Assembly: GCF_001426375.1 (NCBI RefSeq)
Contig: NZ_LMEO01000050.1
Span: 340,100 to 404,099, forward strand
DNA from: Paenibacillus sp. Root444D2
GTDB lineage: Bacteria; Bacillota; Bacilli; Paenibacillales; NBRC-103111
DNA length: 64,000 nt
Direction of reading: 5' to 3'
Made by a program: the position numbers and the translations under genes. Of this stretch, positions 14,693 through 23,177 are shown piece after piece (within the stretch, counting starts at the first letter, position 1; each line of letters opens with the position of its first letter). Below the pieces are notes generated by a model, which saw nothing but the letters and a program-made list of their open reading frames with translations, searched no databases and was not told the origin of the DNA.

Positions 14693-14756
14693 CTTATTCG
14701 TTTGTTTATTTGGCTCATATAAACGTTTAACGTTGAAAGTGATATTAACACCTATA

Positions 14757-14790
14757 AATAAAAAAAGCAAGGAATTTCATCCCTGCTTGG
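14757..14790 (-). terminator. Terminator of the small basic-protein gene
   Basis: The minus strand reads AAGCAGGGA, a short loop, then a near-perfect complement TTCCTTGCTT and TTTTTTTATTT. It follows the stop of the 108-residue gene. Confidence 0.75.
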
Positions 14791-14807
14791 CTTCAATCAT
14801 ATATTTT

Positions 14808-15134
14808 TTACTCTGATATATACCAATTTCTTCTCGTACTGATTTCACGTTGCGCTCTTAAAAGAATACGTAAGGCCTTATCAATCTCTTCCTCTGCTCG
14901 TCTAAGTTTATCTGCAGAGACACTTCGCTTTGAGGCTCCCAATGCATCTATCGCTTCGTTAATTTTTTCACTAATTTCTTCCCTTGAGACTCTCGTCATA
15001 CCATTTCTCCCCTCCCTTGCACTCGTACTTTTCATCATTTTTTTATTCACTATTTCTTTTTCCGGCATTTCTATTACTTTTTTTAGAATATCTTTCTTCA
15101 CTGGCTCTTTATTCACTGCTACTTTTTTCGGCAT
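14808..15134 (-). CDS. Small charged protein of unknown function
   Basis: This 108-residue protein is dominated by Lys, Glu and Arg. It begins MPKKVAVNKEPVKKDILKKV, carries a likely long helix in the second half (EISEKINEAIDALGASKRSV, then KLRRAEEEIDKALRILLRA) and has no signal, membrane segment or Cys. The helical part looks suited to coiled-coil or nucleic-acid contact, but I do not recognise a family. The ATG is preceded by a run of ten G residues at the ribosome-site position, which is unusual. A clear terminator follows the stop, supporting a real gene. Confidence 0.6.
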   Translation of the reverse strand: MPKKVAVNKEPVKKDILKKVIEMPEKEIVNKKMMKSTSAREGRNGMTRVSREEISEKINEAIDALGASKRSVSADKLRRAEEEIDKALRILLRAQREISTRRNWYISE

Positions 15135-15139
15135 TACTT

Positions 15140-15149
15140 CCCCCCCCCC
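15140..15149 (-). repeat. Ten-base G homopolymer at the ribosome-binding site
   Basis: The minus strand has ten consecutive G, 5 bases before the ATG at 15134. It takes the place of the Shine-Dalgarno sequence. Homopolymers of this length are prone to slippage and to sequencing error. Confidence 0.7.
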
Positions 15150-15271
15150 ATTTCCCCCATACTATATCTTATGCGTACGAGAGAAATGACGATTGGGTAA
15201 TATACCAACACACATGATATATAATCCTATTATTCGAATAAACCATATACGAACGCACAAGTAATAGATAC

Positions 15272-15326
15272 AAAAAAGAAAAAGGGATCTCCAGCTGTCT
15301 TATCTATCTGACAGGGATACCCTTTA
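15272..15326 (-). terminator. Terminator of the membrane-protein pair
   Basis: The minus strand has AAAGGGTATCCCTGTC pairing with GACAGCTGGAGATCCCTTT (small bulges), followed by TTCTTTTTTG. The stem overlaps the stop codon of the 157-residue gene. Confidence 0.8.
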
Positions 15327-15797
15327 AAGTGTTGAATGACGTCGTTTTAAAAAAAGAAATAGAACAACGCCTATTGCAATACCAACAAATGAAAATAGCA
15401 TAGGCAGCCAAACCGGACCTAATAGACTACCGAAAGGTTGAAACACATCCGAATAGATGATTCCTACCGTCCCCAGAAAAGCGCCTAATACAAAAGGAAT
15501 ATACGCATACTCTGCCGTATCTCCCCCGTCTTTATAAGCATCCCAGATACCAAACATGTAGAGACAAGGGTAAAACATTAACCAATGATAATCGGTTTTC
15601 TGGATGGCCTCTTGAATGTTTCCTTGGAAACTGTCAATAATAATTTGATTGAGATCTGACATGTAGTTCACGATAAATTCCAAGATAATTAACGTGATTC
15701 CTTTAACATATTTCCCGTTTAAAAACTGACCAAACCCAGGGAGTGCGATGGCCCATAATAGTTTCTCAATTTTATTGGATTTGTGCATAGTTGTCAT
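15324..15797 (-). CDS. Small multi-pass membrane protein of unknown function
   Basis: This 157-residue protein has about four hydrophobic segments: IEKLLWAIALPGFGQFLNGKY with KGITLIILEFIV, then a central WLMFYPCLYMFGIWDAYKDG, then a C-terminal pair (YIPFVLGAFLGTVGII; WLPMLFSFVGIAIGVVLFLF). The 'GFGQFLNGKYVKGI' stretch followed by a hairpin resembles TM2-type proteins. No enzyme motif is visible. The frame overlaps the end of the upstream gene by 26 bases, so the two genes are probably co-translated. A second ATG three codons in (15788) is a possible alternative start. The stop lies within a strong terminator. Confidence 0.7.
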   Translation of the reverse strand: MTTMHKSNKIEKLLWAIALPGFGQFLNGKYVKGITLIILEFIVNYMSDLNQIIIDSFQGNIQEAIQKTDYHWLMFYPCLYMFGIWDAYKDGGDTAEYAYIPFVLGAFLGTVGIIYSDVFQPFGSLLGPVWLPMLFSFVGIAIGVVLFLFLKRRHSTL

Positions 15798-16347
15798 CTG
15801 GCAGTCGGTGATTTGCTAAACTTGCTATGAACTCAGGTGATGGCATCTTGCTATGGGATCGTTCCTCTACAAAATGTCCTCCTCTTACTTCAGGCGTAAT
15901 CCTTTTTAATAAACCCACAAACGCTCTTATTGTAAACAAAGTAAAATTAATTGATGCAAATGTATGAAGAACAGACCAGGATTTCCATCTAAACAAATCG
16001 GTTTTTCTCTCTAAAAACCATTGAAGTAAAGTCATTGGTCCACTAAAATATAAACTTCTCGTGAGGAGTTCAACTGGCTTGCTCTGATAAGTCGATCTTA
16101 CCCAGATAACACTTAAAAGCGGATAGAATAACAAATCGTACAAAATATTCGTGTCAAATACTTTGGCGAAAGGACGAACGGGGTACGATATCTTCCCTTT
16201 TTTAATAAAGTAGGAATCGATCGAACTTGATAAAACACATTTCGAAAAGAATATAGTCAGATACATGAGCAGGTTTTTACGTTTCAAAATGAATGGGGCA
16301 GCTGCTAATGATGAGGCAAATAAAATCCGCAGTAATATCTTTTCCAT
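15772..16347 (-). CDS. CBO0543-like membrane protein
   Basis: This 191-residue protein has hydrophobic segments near the N-terminus (LLRILFASSLAAAPFIL; LLMYLTIFFSKCVLSS) and in the middle (LLFYPLLSVIWVRSTY), with the signature-like phrase DTNILYDLLFYPLL. Small proteins of this type are common in Bacillales and are annotated CBO0543 family, with no known function. The last 40 residues are hydrophilic (EERSHSKMPSPEFIASL). It is the first gene of a two-gene membrane-protein unit. The start at 16347 follows GGGGGAAAGATCTAAA. Confidence 0.7.
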   Translation of the reverse strand: MEKILLRILFASSLAAAPFILKRKNLLMYLTIFFSKCVLSSSIDSYFIKKGKISYPVRPFAKVFDTNILYDLLFYPLLSVIWVRSTYQSKPVELLTRSLYFSGPMTLLQWFLERKTDLFRWKSWSVLHTFASINFTLFTIRAFVGLLKRITPEVRGGHFVEERSHSKMPSPEFIASLANHRLPDDNYAQIQ

Positions 16348-16455
16348 TTTAGATCTTTCCCCCTCGCATTTTTGCTTTTTGCTTCATACCTTCTAGTGTG
16401 GATAAAAGAACATTCTATTATGCATGTAAGGAATAGTCAGCAAACCAAAGAAACT

Positions 16456-16483
16456 AAAAAAGCTGCCGCGGGCAGCTCTTTTT
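16456..16483 (+). terminator. Hairpin terminator between divergent genes
   Basis: AGCTGCC pairs with GGCAGCT around a short GCG loop, with A-run on the left and TTTTTA on the right. It can work in both directions; no plus-strand gene lies immediately before it, so it may insulate the MFS gene. Confidence 0.65.
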
Positions 16484-16553
16484 ATGTTTGACTGACATTT
16501 GTATAATAGGGGGATAAATAAAACAGATCTCTAGTTAGACAGGATGGTATTAG

Positions 16554-17885
16554 ATGAACGATAAAATTGTAATGCCGGTATGGACAATTGGCTTGTTCAT
16601 TGTTGTCATGAATACGACGATGTTCAATGTATCTATTCCTAGTATTATTCAAGATCTTGGGATCACCGCCGATCTCGGATCGTGGGTGATTTCAAGTTAC
16701 TCCATCGGGTATGCCTTATCGACAGTGATTTACAGCAGGCTCTCAGATGTCGTACCGATTCGCAAGCTGCTGACCGTGGGGCTCTTGGTGCTTGGATCTT
16801 CATCGGTTTTCGGATTATTTGCCCGGGAATTCCATGCTTTGCTCATGGCTCGCATTCTTCAGTCTGCAGGCGCAGGGGTAATGGCAGGCCTTGGTTTAGT
16901 ATTAGCAAGTCGATATATTCCAATTGAAAGGCGCGGGTCAGCCATCGCCATGATTTCCGCAGGGAGTGCAATGGCTTTCGGACTCGGTCCGATCGTTGGC
17001 GGCTTGATTAGCGAATACTTGGGTTGGAACGGATTGTTCGCAATCACTTGCCTTGTTCTTATCATTCTTCCCATCCTTGTGCGTTTGCTTCCCAAAGAAA
17101 ATACGCCAACCTTTCGGTTCGATATTCTGGGCAGTCTCTTAACGATCGTCAATGCGACTTCGCTGCTGTTAGCTGTGACGCAAGTTTCTGGGACATGGCT
17201 TGCTGTCAGTTGTATTTCATTGCTTATTCATGCTTGGCACTTGAAACATGGGAAAGAAACATTCATTAACCCTGTACTGCTGACCAATCCAGCTTATCGT
17301 AAGCTTGTTATGATCGGGTTTTGTATCTTAGTATTGAACCTTGGCAATTTATTTCTTATGCCGTTGGTGTTAGCTAAAGTGTTCGATCAATCAGCTATGA
17401 TGATTGGCTTAACCATTGCGCCAGGCGCCATCTTGTCGGCATTCTTGACACGCTTCGTCGGACGATGGATAGATCGATACGGTAATCTACGCTTTATGTT
17501 TATAGGGCATTGTATTTTATCTTTCGTGATGATTGCTTTTTATTTGACTCTCGGCGCTTCGCCAATCGTTTTACTTTTTGGTTATGTTTGTTTCTCGCCT
17601 GCTTTTTCAGCAACGATTGCATCTTTGAACAACGAGACCTCACGCATTCTTCCAAAATCATTAATAGGCTCTGGCATGGGACTTATGCAGCTGATCCAAT
17701 TTTTTGGAGGTTCAATTTCAGTTGCGATTTGCGGCATACTACTCGAAATTCAAAAGAATACGTCACTTCCTTATTCTTTTAAACATGTTTACGGCCTTTT
17801 ATTTTTGGTAGGTCTGAGTTCTCTTGGCATGTTGGTGTGGTACAAGCTTACTGCACCTGTTCTAGTTTCAATCGGAGATAAATGA
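16554..17885 (+). CDS. MFS transporter, DHA2-like drug exporter
   Basis: This 443-residue membrane protein belongs to the major facilitator superfamily, drug:proton antiporter group. It has about 12-14 hydrophobic segments. Motif A lies after helix 2 (YSRLSDVVPIRKLLTVG), and the helix-5 motif C region reads AGSAMAFGLGPIVGGLISEYLGW (GP-x-x-G), a mark of exporters. It should pump a toxic or signalling compound outward using the proton gradient. The substrate is unknown; a similarity to tetracycline or multidrug exporters is family-level only. A TATAAT box lies at 16502-16507. The DUF3231 gene follows 48 bases later on the same strand and may be co-transcribed. Confidence 0.87.
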   Translation: MNDKIVMPVWTIGLFIVVMNTTMFNVSIPSIIQDLGITADLGSWVISSYSIGYALSTVIYSRLSDVVPIRKLLTVGLLVLGSSSVFGLFAREFHALLMARILQSAGAGVMAGLGLVLASRYIPIERRGSAIAMISAGSAMAFGLGPIVGGLISEYLGWNGLFAITCLVLIILPILVRLLPKENTPTFRFDILGSLLTIVNATSLLLAVTQVSGTWLAVSCISLLIHAWHLKHGKETFINPVLLTNPAYRKLVMIGFCILVLNLGNLFLMPLVLAKVFDQSAMMIGLTIAPGAILSAFLTRFVGRWIDRYGNLRFMFIGHCILSFVMIAFYLTLGASPIVLLFGYVCFSPAFSATIASLNNETSRILPKSLIGSGMGLMQLIQFFGGSISVAICGILLEIQKNTSLPYSFKHVYGLLFLVGLSSLGMLVWYKLTAPVLVSIGDK

Positions 17886-17933
17886 TAAATCCTTTTCAAA
17901 TTGGACAATCTAATTTTTAGAGGTGATACAGAT

Positions 17934-18938
17934 ATGAACACTACTCAATTAAAACTAACTTCAACGGAAATCGGAGCTTTGTGGGGGCAATATGTAAACG
18001 AATCTATGGTAAATCAAGTAAATAAATATATGCTTTCAATAATAGAGGATACGTCCATTAGAGAGGTTTTTAACGATGCAATAAAAATTTCAGAGAATCA
18101 AATGCAGCAGGTCTCTACCTTTATGCTTAATGATGGATTTCCATTACCTATAGGGTTTACAGAAGCAGATACCAATCCCAATATTGGAAGGTTATTTTCA
18201 GATATTTTCTGTTTGGATTATTTGTATCTCATGACCATACATGGTTTAAACGGTCACATCTATTCGCTTACTACATCCGTTAGAAAAGATTTAAGAGATT
18301 TTTTTGATTCCTGTTTGACGGATGGAAAAAATATGTACCAACGCACCGTTGATTTATTACTCGAAAAGGGACACTTCCAAAGAGATCCTTATTTTTTCCC
18401 GCGTACAACCCCAGAGTTTATTGATAGCAAAAAATATCTCGATGGTTTTTGGGGAGATAAACGTCCTCTTTCAGCCATAGAAATAGGCAATATTTCACTT
18501 AACTTAAAGAAAAGTATTATGGCAAAAACACTTGGAATTGCATTTAGTCAAATTGCCGGTTCCAAAGAAATAAGGAAATTTCTAACAGACGCCGTTCAAA
18601 CTTCAAATGACCACATTCAATTGCTAAGCAAAAAACTAAAGGATGATAATTTACCTGTTCCGATGTCATGGGAAACGGAAATAACCGAATCTACAGACTC
18701 ACCGTTTTCAGATAAACTTATCATGTTTCATACTGGTTTTTTGTTTCTGACTTCTCAATCCTATCATGGATTAGGACTAGCGGGTTCCATGAGGTCTGAT
18801 CTAATTCTTGATTATGAGCGGATCATTCTCAAGGATTTGACTGTATCGAAAAATTGGTTTGATCTCATGATAAAAAATAAATGGTTAGAACAACCTCCAA
18901 TTGCACCAAACAGAAAAGAACTTGCTAAAAACCAATAG
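17934..18938 (+). CDS. DUF3231 family protein (two ferritin-like repeats)
   Basis: The 334-residue protein contains two copies of a four-helix unit: residues about 1-165 and 175-330 both begin 'LTSTEIGALWGQYVNES' / 'LSAIEIGNISLNLKKSI' and contain a 'ISENQMQQVSTFMLNDGFPLP' / 'TSNDHIQLLSKKLKDDNLPVP' segment. DUF3231 proteins are found in Bacillales and resemble spore coat protein F and ferritin-like folds. Their role is unknown, though a stress or spore function is often supposed. AGAGGTGATACAGAT precedes the ATG at 17934, so I prefer it to the TTG/ATG further upstream at 17901. The gene follows an MFS exporter and ends in a strong terminator. Confidence 0.85.
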   Translation: MNTTQLKLTSTEIGALWGQYVNESMVNQVNKYMLSIIEDTSIREVFNDAIKISENQMQQVSTFMLNDGFPLPIGFTEADTNPNIGRLFSDIFCLDYLYLMTIHGLNGHIYSLTTSVRKDLRDFFDSCLTDGKNMYQRTVDLLLEKGHFQRDPYFFPRTTPEFIDSKKYLDGFWGDKRPLSAIEIGNISLNLKKSIMAKTLGIAFSQIAGSKEIRKFLTDAVQTSNDHIQLLSKKLKDDNLPVPMSWETEITESTDSPFSDKLIMFHTGFLFLTSQSYHGLGLAGSMRSDLILDYERIILKDLTVSKNWFDLMIKNKWLEQPPIAPNRKELAKNQ

Positions 18939-18953
18939 TTTTTACTTATTGTT

Positions 18954-18988
18954 AAAGCCCTCTTTGTATGTGTTCAAAGAGGGCTTTT
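18954..18988 (+). terminator. Bidirectional terminator after DUF3231
   Basis: AAAGCCCTCTTTG pairs perfectly with CAAAGAGGGCTTT around an eight-base loop, followed by TTCGG. It sits between convergent genes. Confidence 0.85.
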
Positions 18989-18999
18989 CGGTAACACTA

Positions 19000-20643
19000 T
19001 CATTTTTTATATATCATTGTTTCATAGCTATCAATCCATAGACTGGATGAATTATTCTCAACGCGGCGGTCGTCCCTTCCGGTAAGATAGATCATATTTT
19101 CTCTATCAGTGATAAATTCGCCTGCCAACGCGTCATTGTCAAATTGAACAAATAAAGCATCCTTTGACAAGTTAACTATGATCAAATATTTACTATCCTC
19201 GTATTGCCTCAAGTAAGATAAAACCTGCTCTTCAGAGTTGCGAATGAACGTTAAATCTCCCATCCAAAATGCCGGATTGTTCGTTCGAAGATGAATCAGA
19301 AATTGATAATGCTCGAACATTTCCGTATCGAATTGATCCCAGTTCAGCTTGTATTCATCGAATAAGGATGTCCATGTTTCCAACGTACTCTCATTAAATT
19401 CCTGCCCCATCATCATACATGGAACACCTTCAAGCGTCAGCAAGATAGAAGCTGCAGCCTTTGCAAGTTTTTCGCCAAAAAAGTTACATGCTCTTGACCG
19501 TTCCTTTTCCTCCAGCCATCTCATTCTTAGCGCATTCCTAGGAAAGCTGTACTTATAAGAGTAATAAATCGCTATAAAATCGCTCTGAGCGATCGTTCCA
19601 TCAACCATATCACGTATTAGAATTCGGGGACTGCCGTCGTAGGTCAAGTCACAAGATTCAATATGATGATACTCATCGTAGGACTGTGAGATTAGGATGA
19701 GCTCAGCTTTTACCTCTTGCAGCGCATGCTTAATTTCAGAGAGAAAATCAAAGGGAGTTATGTCCGAATCGTCCAATCGAATACCGTCAAAATCAAACTG
19801 AACGATCCAATATTTCATAGCCTCAATGACATATTTCCTCATCTCGCGGTTACTAAATTCTAGACCGGCAAAATACGCTCGATTAGGCACATCATAATAG
19901 ATCTCATCTTGTTCATTACGAGTAAAATATTCCGGATGGCTTCTTGTCATAATGTGATCCACACTTGTGCGGTTCAACACCCAATCCATAATGACTTTGA
20001 TCCCGTTCTCATGCGCTTTACGAATAAATGAGCGTAGATCTTCTTTGGTTCCGTAGCTGGGATCAATGGAATAGAAGTCTTTTACCGCATAGGGGTCGCC
20101 ATATTTACCTAACCTTCCCTCATGTCCAACTTCGTTGAAAGGCATCAGCCAAAGTGTATTGATTCCCATTTTTTTGAAATAGTCAATCTTCTCTGAAAGT
20201 CCATTAAAACCATTGTCGGTAAACGCTCTGAGATGAAGTTCATAAATCACCGACTTTTTAATCCATTCGGGACTTTGGATAGCCGTAAAGTTTTCATACA
20301 TATATCCAGGTTGCTCTTTTGAAATTTCATTTGTTCGGATCAGTACTTCTCCCTGTTCAGTAACAGTTATGGCCGAATTATTTTGCCCATCTTCCGACAC
20401 ACTCGGATTCAATGGGTCCAAAATCCATGCTTCCCCATTCACTACAAACTTATAAAGATGTCTTCCCTTAGGGATCGTTAACTCAATCTCCCAACCTTTT
20501 GCATCTTCCCTTTTGTTCATATAGTTTCGATCGCCATTCCAGTTATTAAAGGTCCCTGCTAAGGCAACACTATCAACTTCAATATCTGTGTAATAAACAA
20601 ACCGTACGCCATTTGTTCCTTTTGTTGGAAAGTCAGGTGACAT
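19000..20643 (-). CDS. GH13-like (alpha-amylase family) protein with degenerate active site
   Basis: The 547-residue protein has an N-terminal AMPK/CBM48-type sugar-binding domain (VALAGTFNNWNGD; LYKFVVNGEAWILDPLNP) and a GH13 barrel. Family landmarks are present: LWLMPFNEV, YAVKDFYSIDPSYGT, VIMDWVLN (region I), FDGIRLDDSD (region II, nucleophile Asp291 kept) and GVPCMMMGQEF. Three other conserved catalytic positions differ: the NH of region I is NR, the acid/base Glu region reads LILISQS (Gln320), and the LENHD of region IV reads LEEKE. The protein may be a non-catalytic sugar binder or have changed chemistry. No signal peptide: it is cytoplasmic. AAGGAG precedes the ATG at 20643. The AraC regulator lies 88 bases upstream on the same strand. 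Confidence 0.85.
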   Translation of the reverse strand: MSPDFPTKGTNGVRFVYYTDIEVDSVALAGTFNNWNGDRNYMNKREDAKGWEIELTIPKGRHLYKFVVNGEAWILDPLNPSVSEDGQNNSAITVTEQGEVLIRTNEISKEQPGYMYENFTAIQSPEWIKKSVIYELHLRAFTDNGFNGLSEKIDYFKKMGINTLWLMPFNEVGHEGRLGKYGDPYAVKDFYSIDPSYGTKEDLRSFIRKAHENGIKVIMDWVLNRTSVDHIMTRSHPEYFTRNEQDEIYYDVPNRAYFAGLEFSNREMRKYVIEAMKYWIVQFDFDGIRLDDSDITPFDFLSEIKHALQEVKAELILISQSYDEYHHIESCDLTYDGSPRILIRDMVDGTIAQSDFIAIYYSYKYSFPRNALRMRWLEEKERSRACNFFGEKLAKAAASILLTLEGVPCMMMGQEFNESTLETWTSLFDEYKLNWDQFDTEMFEHYQFLIHLRTNNPAFWMGDLTFIRNSEEQVLSYLRQYEDSKYLIIVNLSKDALFVQFDNDALAGEFITDRENMIYLTGRDDRRVENNSSSLWIDSYETMIYKK

Positions 20644-20731
20644 TGTATGGAGCTCCTTCGTATTATTCTCTTCTCTTATAGTAGCAGTAAAGAAATAGGC
20701 TGCCCATATCCGATTCCACTCCATTATGATG

Positions 20732-21637
20732 CTATTCTGTTGTGATCATTGAGCCCATGCCAGTAGTTTCATGAGTTCGTGCTATCATAGTGTCTTTAAA
20801 GCTTTTAGGGGAACATTGATGGAGTCTTTTAAATAGTTTGTAGAAGTGGGATATGTTCGGTAAGCCGACAAGTTCGGCAATCTCAGCAATGCTAAGATCT
20901 TCGGTCAAAAGCAGTCGTTCAGCATATTTGATTCTACGGTGAATCACATAGTCTGTGAAGGAAATACCCATGATCTGTTTGAAATATTTAAGGAAATAGG
21001 TATAGCTGAAATTGACGAGATGGCATGCTTGCTGGGCGCTTATTTTATTAGATAATTCGGCTTCCACGTAATCGAACACTGGCTTTAGGTTGGAGTCGTT
21101 TATCGATCGGCTTGGTCCTAACAATCCTAAGTTGTCATGACGTAACAATAAAAAAATACATTTCTTTACCAAATAGTTGATTGCGAGCTCATAGCCCCTC
21201 TGTCTCTGCTGATGTTCCAGCTGCAATTCAATGACCGTGCTGTAGAATTGCTGACGCAGTTCAGAATTCTCTTTAAACAATGTGTTTAGTTCGACTAATG
21301 GTAGCATTGATTCCTGAAACAGATACAAGTATGGAAGCATGTTGGAATCAAAGAAGGCTTCCAGCTCAAATTGAAGCGCCACATAATCAACGACCTCGTT
21401 TTGCTTTCTCAGATCGAGATGGGGTTGGCAAGAACCCAAAATCAGCACATCTCCCGCTTGCAAGTGGTATATCTCCGCAGGTGTATGAATTTCCATTCTT
21501 CCAGACCGAACAGCTATAATCTCTATTTGAGGATGAAAATGCCACCCATCTTGACATATTTTCATGCTGTTAAAGCTAAGCACTTGAATACGAAGAAGAG
21601 GATCATCATAATGAATCGGCTCTTTAAATAAGTTCAT
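20732..21637 (-). CDS. AraC-family transcriptional regulator
   Basis: The 301-residue regulator has an N-terminal cupin-like sensor (WHFHPQIEIIAVRSGRMEIHT, 32-52; GDVLILGSCQPHLD) and a C-terminal pair of AraC helix-turn-helices (about 190-290: QQACHLVNFSYTYFLKYFKQ; LSIAEIAELVGLPNISHFYK). This architecture senses small ligands, frequently sugars. It precedes the GH13-like gene on the same strand, so it probably regulates that gene, itself, or both. CTGGAGGAACGAA precedes the ATG. A hairpin at 21672-21701 lies in its leader. Confidence 0.9.
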   Translation of the reverse strand: MNLFKEPIHYDDPLLRIQVLSFNSMKICQDGWHFHPQIEIIAVRSGRMEIHTPAEIYHLQAGDVLILGSCQPHLDLRKQNEVVDYVALQFELEAFFDSNMLPYLYLFQESMLPLVELNTLFKENSELRQQFYSTVIELQLEHQQRQRGYELAINYLVKKCIFLLLRHDNLGLLGPSRSINDSNLKPVFDYVEAELSNKISAQQACHLVNFSYTYFLKYFKQIMGISFTDYVIHRRIKYAERLLLTEDLSIAEIAELVGLPNISHFYKLFKRLHQCSPKSFKDTMIARTHETTGMGSMITTE

Positions 21638-21671
21638 TTCGTTCCTCCAGAAAACCCTTTACTTCAAAGAA

Positions 21672-21701
21672 TAAAGCAGGTCGCCCTAAGCGCCTGCTTT
21701 A
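21672..21701 (-). terminator. Hairpin in the AraC leader
   Basis: The minus strand has TAAAGCAGGCG and CG(A)CCTGCTTTA as a GC-rich stem followed by TTCTTTG. It is probably a terminator for the decayed gene upstream (LamG-like remnant) and lies 35 bases before the AraC start. Confidence 0.55.
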
Positions 21702-21729
21702 ATGGTACGTCTTTATTCTCCACAAGTCA

Positions 21730-21870
21730 CTACTTAATCTTTGTGGGACTGCCATGAATCGTTCCGTTTCGGCTGTTGCCGGACTGATCCTGGGCCCCTA
21801 CGTTGAAAGTCCAATAGCCTGCAAGGCCCGTATGGATTTCGGATCCATCTTGATCCAGTTCCTCCCCGAT
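21730..21870 (-). pseudogene. Remnant of a LamG/concanavalin-like domain gene
   Basis: The minus strand encodes 46 codons ending in TAG that read GLAGYWTFN ... DQSGNSRNGTIHGSP. This matches the start of a LamG-type carbohydrate-binding domain (GLVGYWPFDE..DSSGNGNNGTIHG). There is no start codon, a stop lies directly upstream (21871-21873) and the rest of the domain is missing. It is therefore a decayed gene fragment. It fills much of the 350-base gap between the AraC and MFS genes. Confidence 0.6.
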
Positions 21871-21989
21871 TCAATATAGCTTTTATTTAAGTCGATAATC
21901 ACATCTTATGTATCTGGAAATAAATCTCACTGAATTATAGCATATTTTTCTTATTCGACGCCCTTATTCTCATATTCCTTGCTGTCCAG

Positions 21990-23177
21990 TTAGGCCCCGT
22001 TTGAAACCCGATTTACCTGCAACCCTTTTCGGTTGAAGTAAGCAATTTTAAACCCAATACATAGAAGTGCCAGCATAATAAACAATAAACCACTCCATAT
22101 AGTCCCTTTCATTCCTGTAGTGCTAATAAACCACCCACCTGCTAAGGAACCGATGGACACACCCAGATTGATAAAGGAAATATACAACCCAGTGGCAAAT
22201 TCAGGAGCTTCCGGAGCTTCAGAAGTTAACCATATCTGGGTTACGATGAGTCCACTGGTATGAGCGGCTCCCCACAAAACCATTATGACAATGATAGGCA
22301 CAATGGATCTTTCTCCCATATAGAGCAGTAAGAAAGAGGTGGCTAATACGATTGGATGAAAAACAGTCGTTCTGACCTTGTTTTTACCAATCAGTCTCCC
22401 TGCCAATAAGTTGCCGGCCACTCCCCCAACACCGAAAATGACAAGCATGACGCTAACGATTCTCCCGCTCAACCCCATCACTTGTTCCAAGTATTCGGCA
22501 GCATAGCTATAGACCGAAAACATAGCGGCAAATATGAATGTTGCTGCTCCAATATTGATCCATAGGGGGACTTTACGCAATATACCGAGCTGTTCCCCGT
22601 AAGAGACTTTCTCAGCTTTGGAAGAGTTCGGAAGCATGATGGCGATCCCCACACTAGCAGCGGTGTTTACAACGGCACAAAATATAAAAGCAGCCTCGAA
22701 TGAGAATTGATGTACGAGATAGGTTGTTATCGGAATTCCAAGTACCATACCCATACTAGTACCAACAAATGCTTTCGCAGAAGCTTGAGTGGATTTTTCC
22801 TTTGGATAGAGCGAAACTGCAGCTGCAAAAGCCAATGAAAAATATACGGGATGGAATAAGGCCGGGATAATCCGAAGCGCAAGCAGAACATAAAAATTAG
22901 GAGCATAAGCTGATAATAAACTGCTTCCAGCAAAAATGAGTAAAGACACGATCATTACACTTTTACGATTATATTTAGAAAGAATCAGCACCATAAAGGG
23001 ACCACACAGTGCTATTACAAGCGCAAACACACCGACGAGCATGCCGGCCTGAGACGTGCTGACATTAAAACGCTCTGTAATAGCTGGTAATATTCCTACA
23101 ACGCCAAACTCAATGGTATACACGCCGAATAAGCCCAGAGCGATAAAGAATATGGGGTTTATCTTCCGTTCATTCAT
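21990..23177 (-). CDS. MFS transporter, AraJ/DHA1-like
   Basis: The 395-residue membrane protein has 12 predicted helices. It opens FFIALGLFGVYTIEFGVVGILPAI, followed by MLVGVFALVIALCGP and the loop SKYNRKSVM, which is the DHA1 motif A region. The type is that of small-molecule effluxers such as AraJ/YdhP/PbuE. Its start overlaps the stop of the serine hydrolase gene by four bases (ATGA), so the two are translationally coupled; the transporter may export a hydrolysis product or a toxic ester. No substrate can be assigned. The divergent Lrp-type regulator is a candidate controller. Confidence 0.87.
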   Translation of the reverse strand: MNERKINPIFFIALGLFGVYTIEFGVVGILPAITERFNVSTSQAGMLVGVFALVIALCGPFMVLILSKYNRKSVMIVSLLIFAGSSLLSAYAPNFYVLLALRIIPALFHPVYFSLAFAAAVSLYPKEKSTQASAKAFVGTSMGMVLGIPITTYLVHQFSFEAAFIFCAVVNTAASVGIAIMLPNSSKAEKVSYGEQLGILRKVPLWINIGAATFIFAAMFSVYSYAAEYLEQVMGLSGRIVSVMLVIFGVGGVAGNLLAGRLIGKNKVRTTVFHPIVLATSFLLLYMGERSIVPIIVIMVLWGAAHTSGLIVTQIWLTSEAPEAPEFATGLYISFINLGVSIGSLAGGWFISTTGMKGTIWSGLLFIMLALLCIGFKIAYFNRKGLQVNRVSNGA

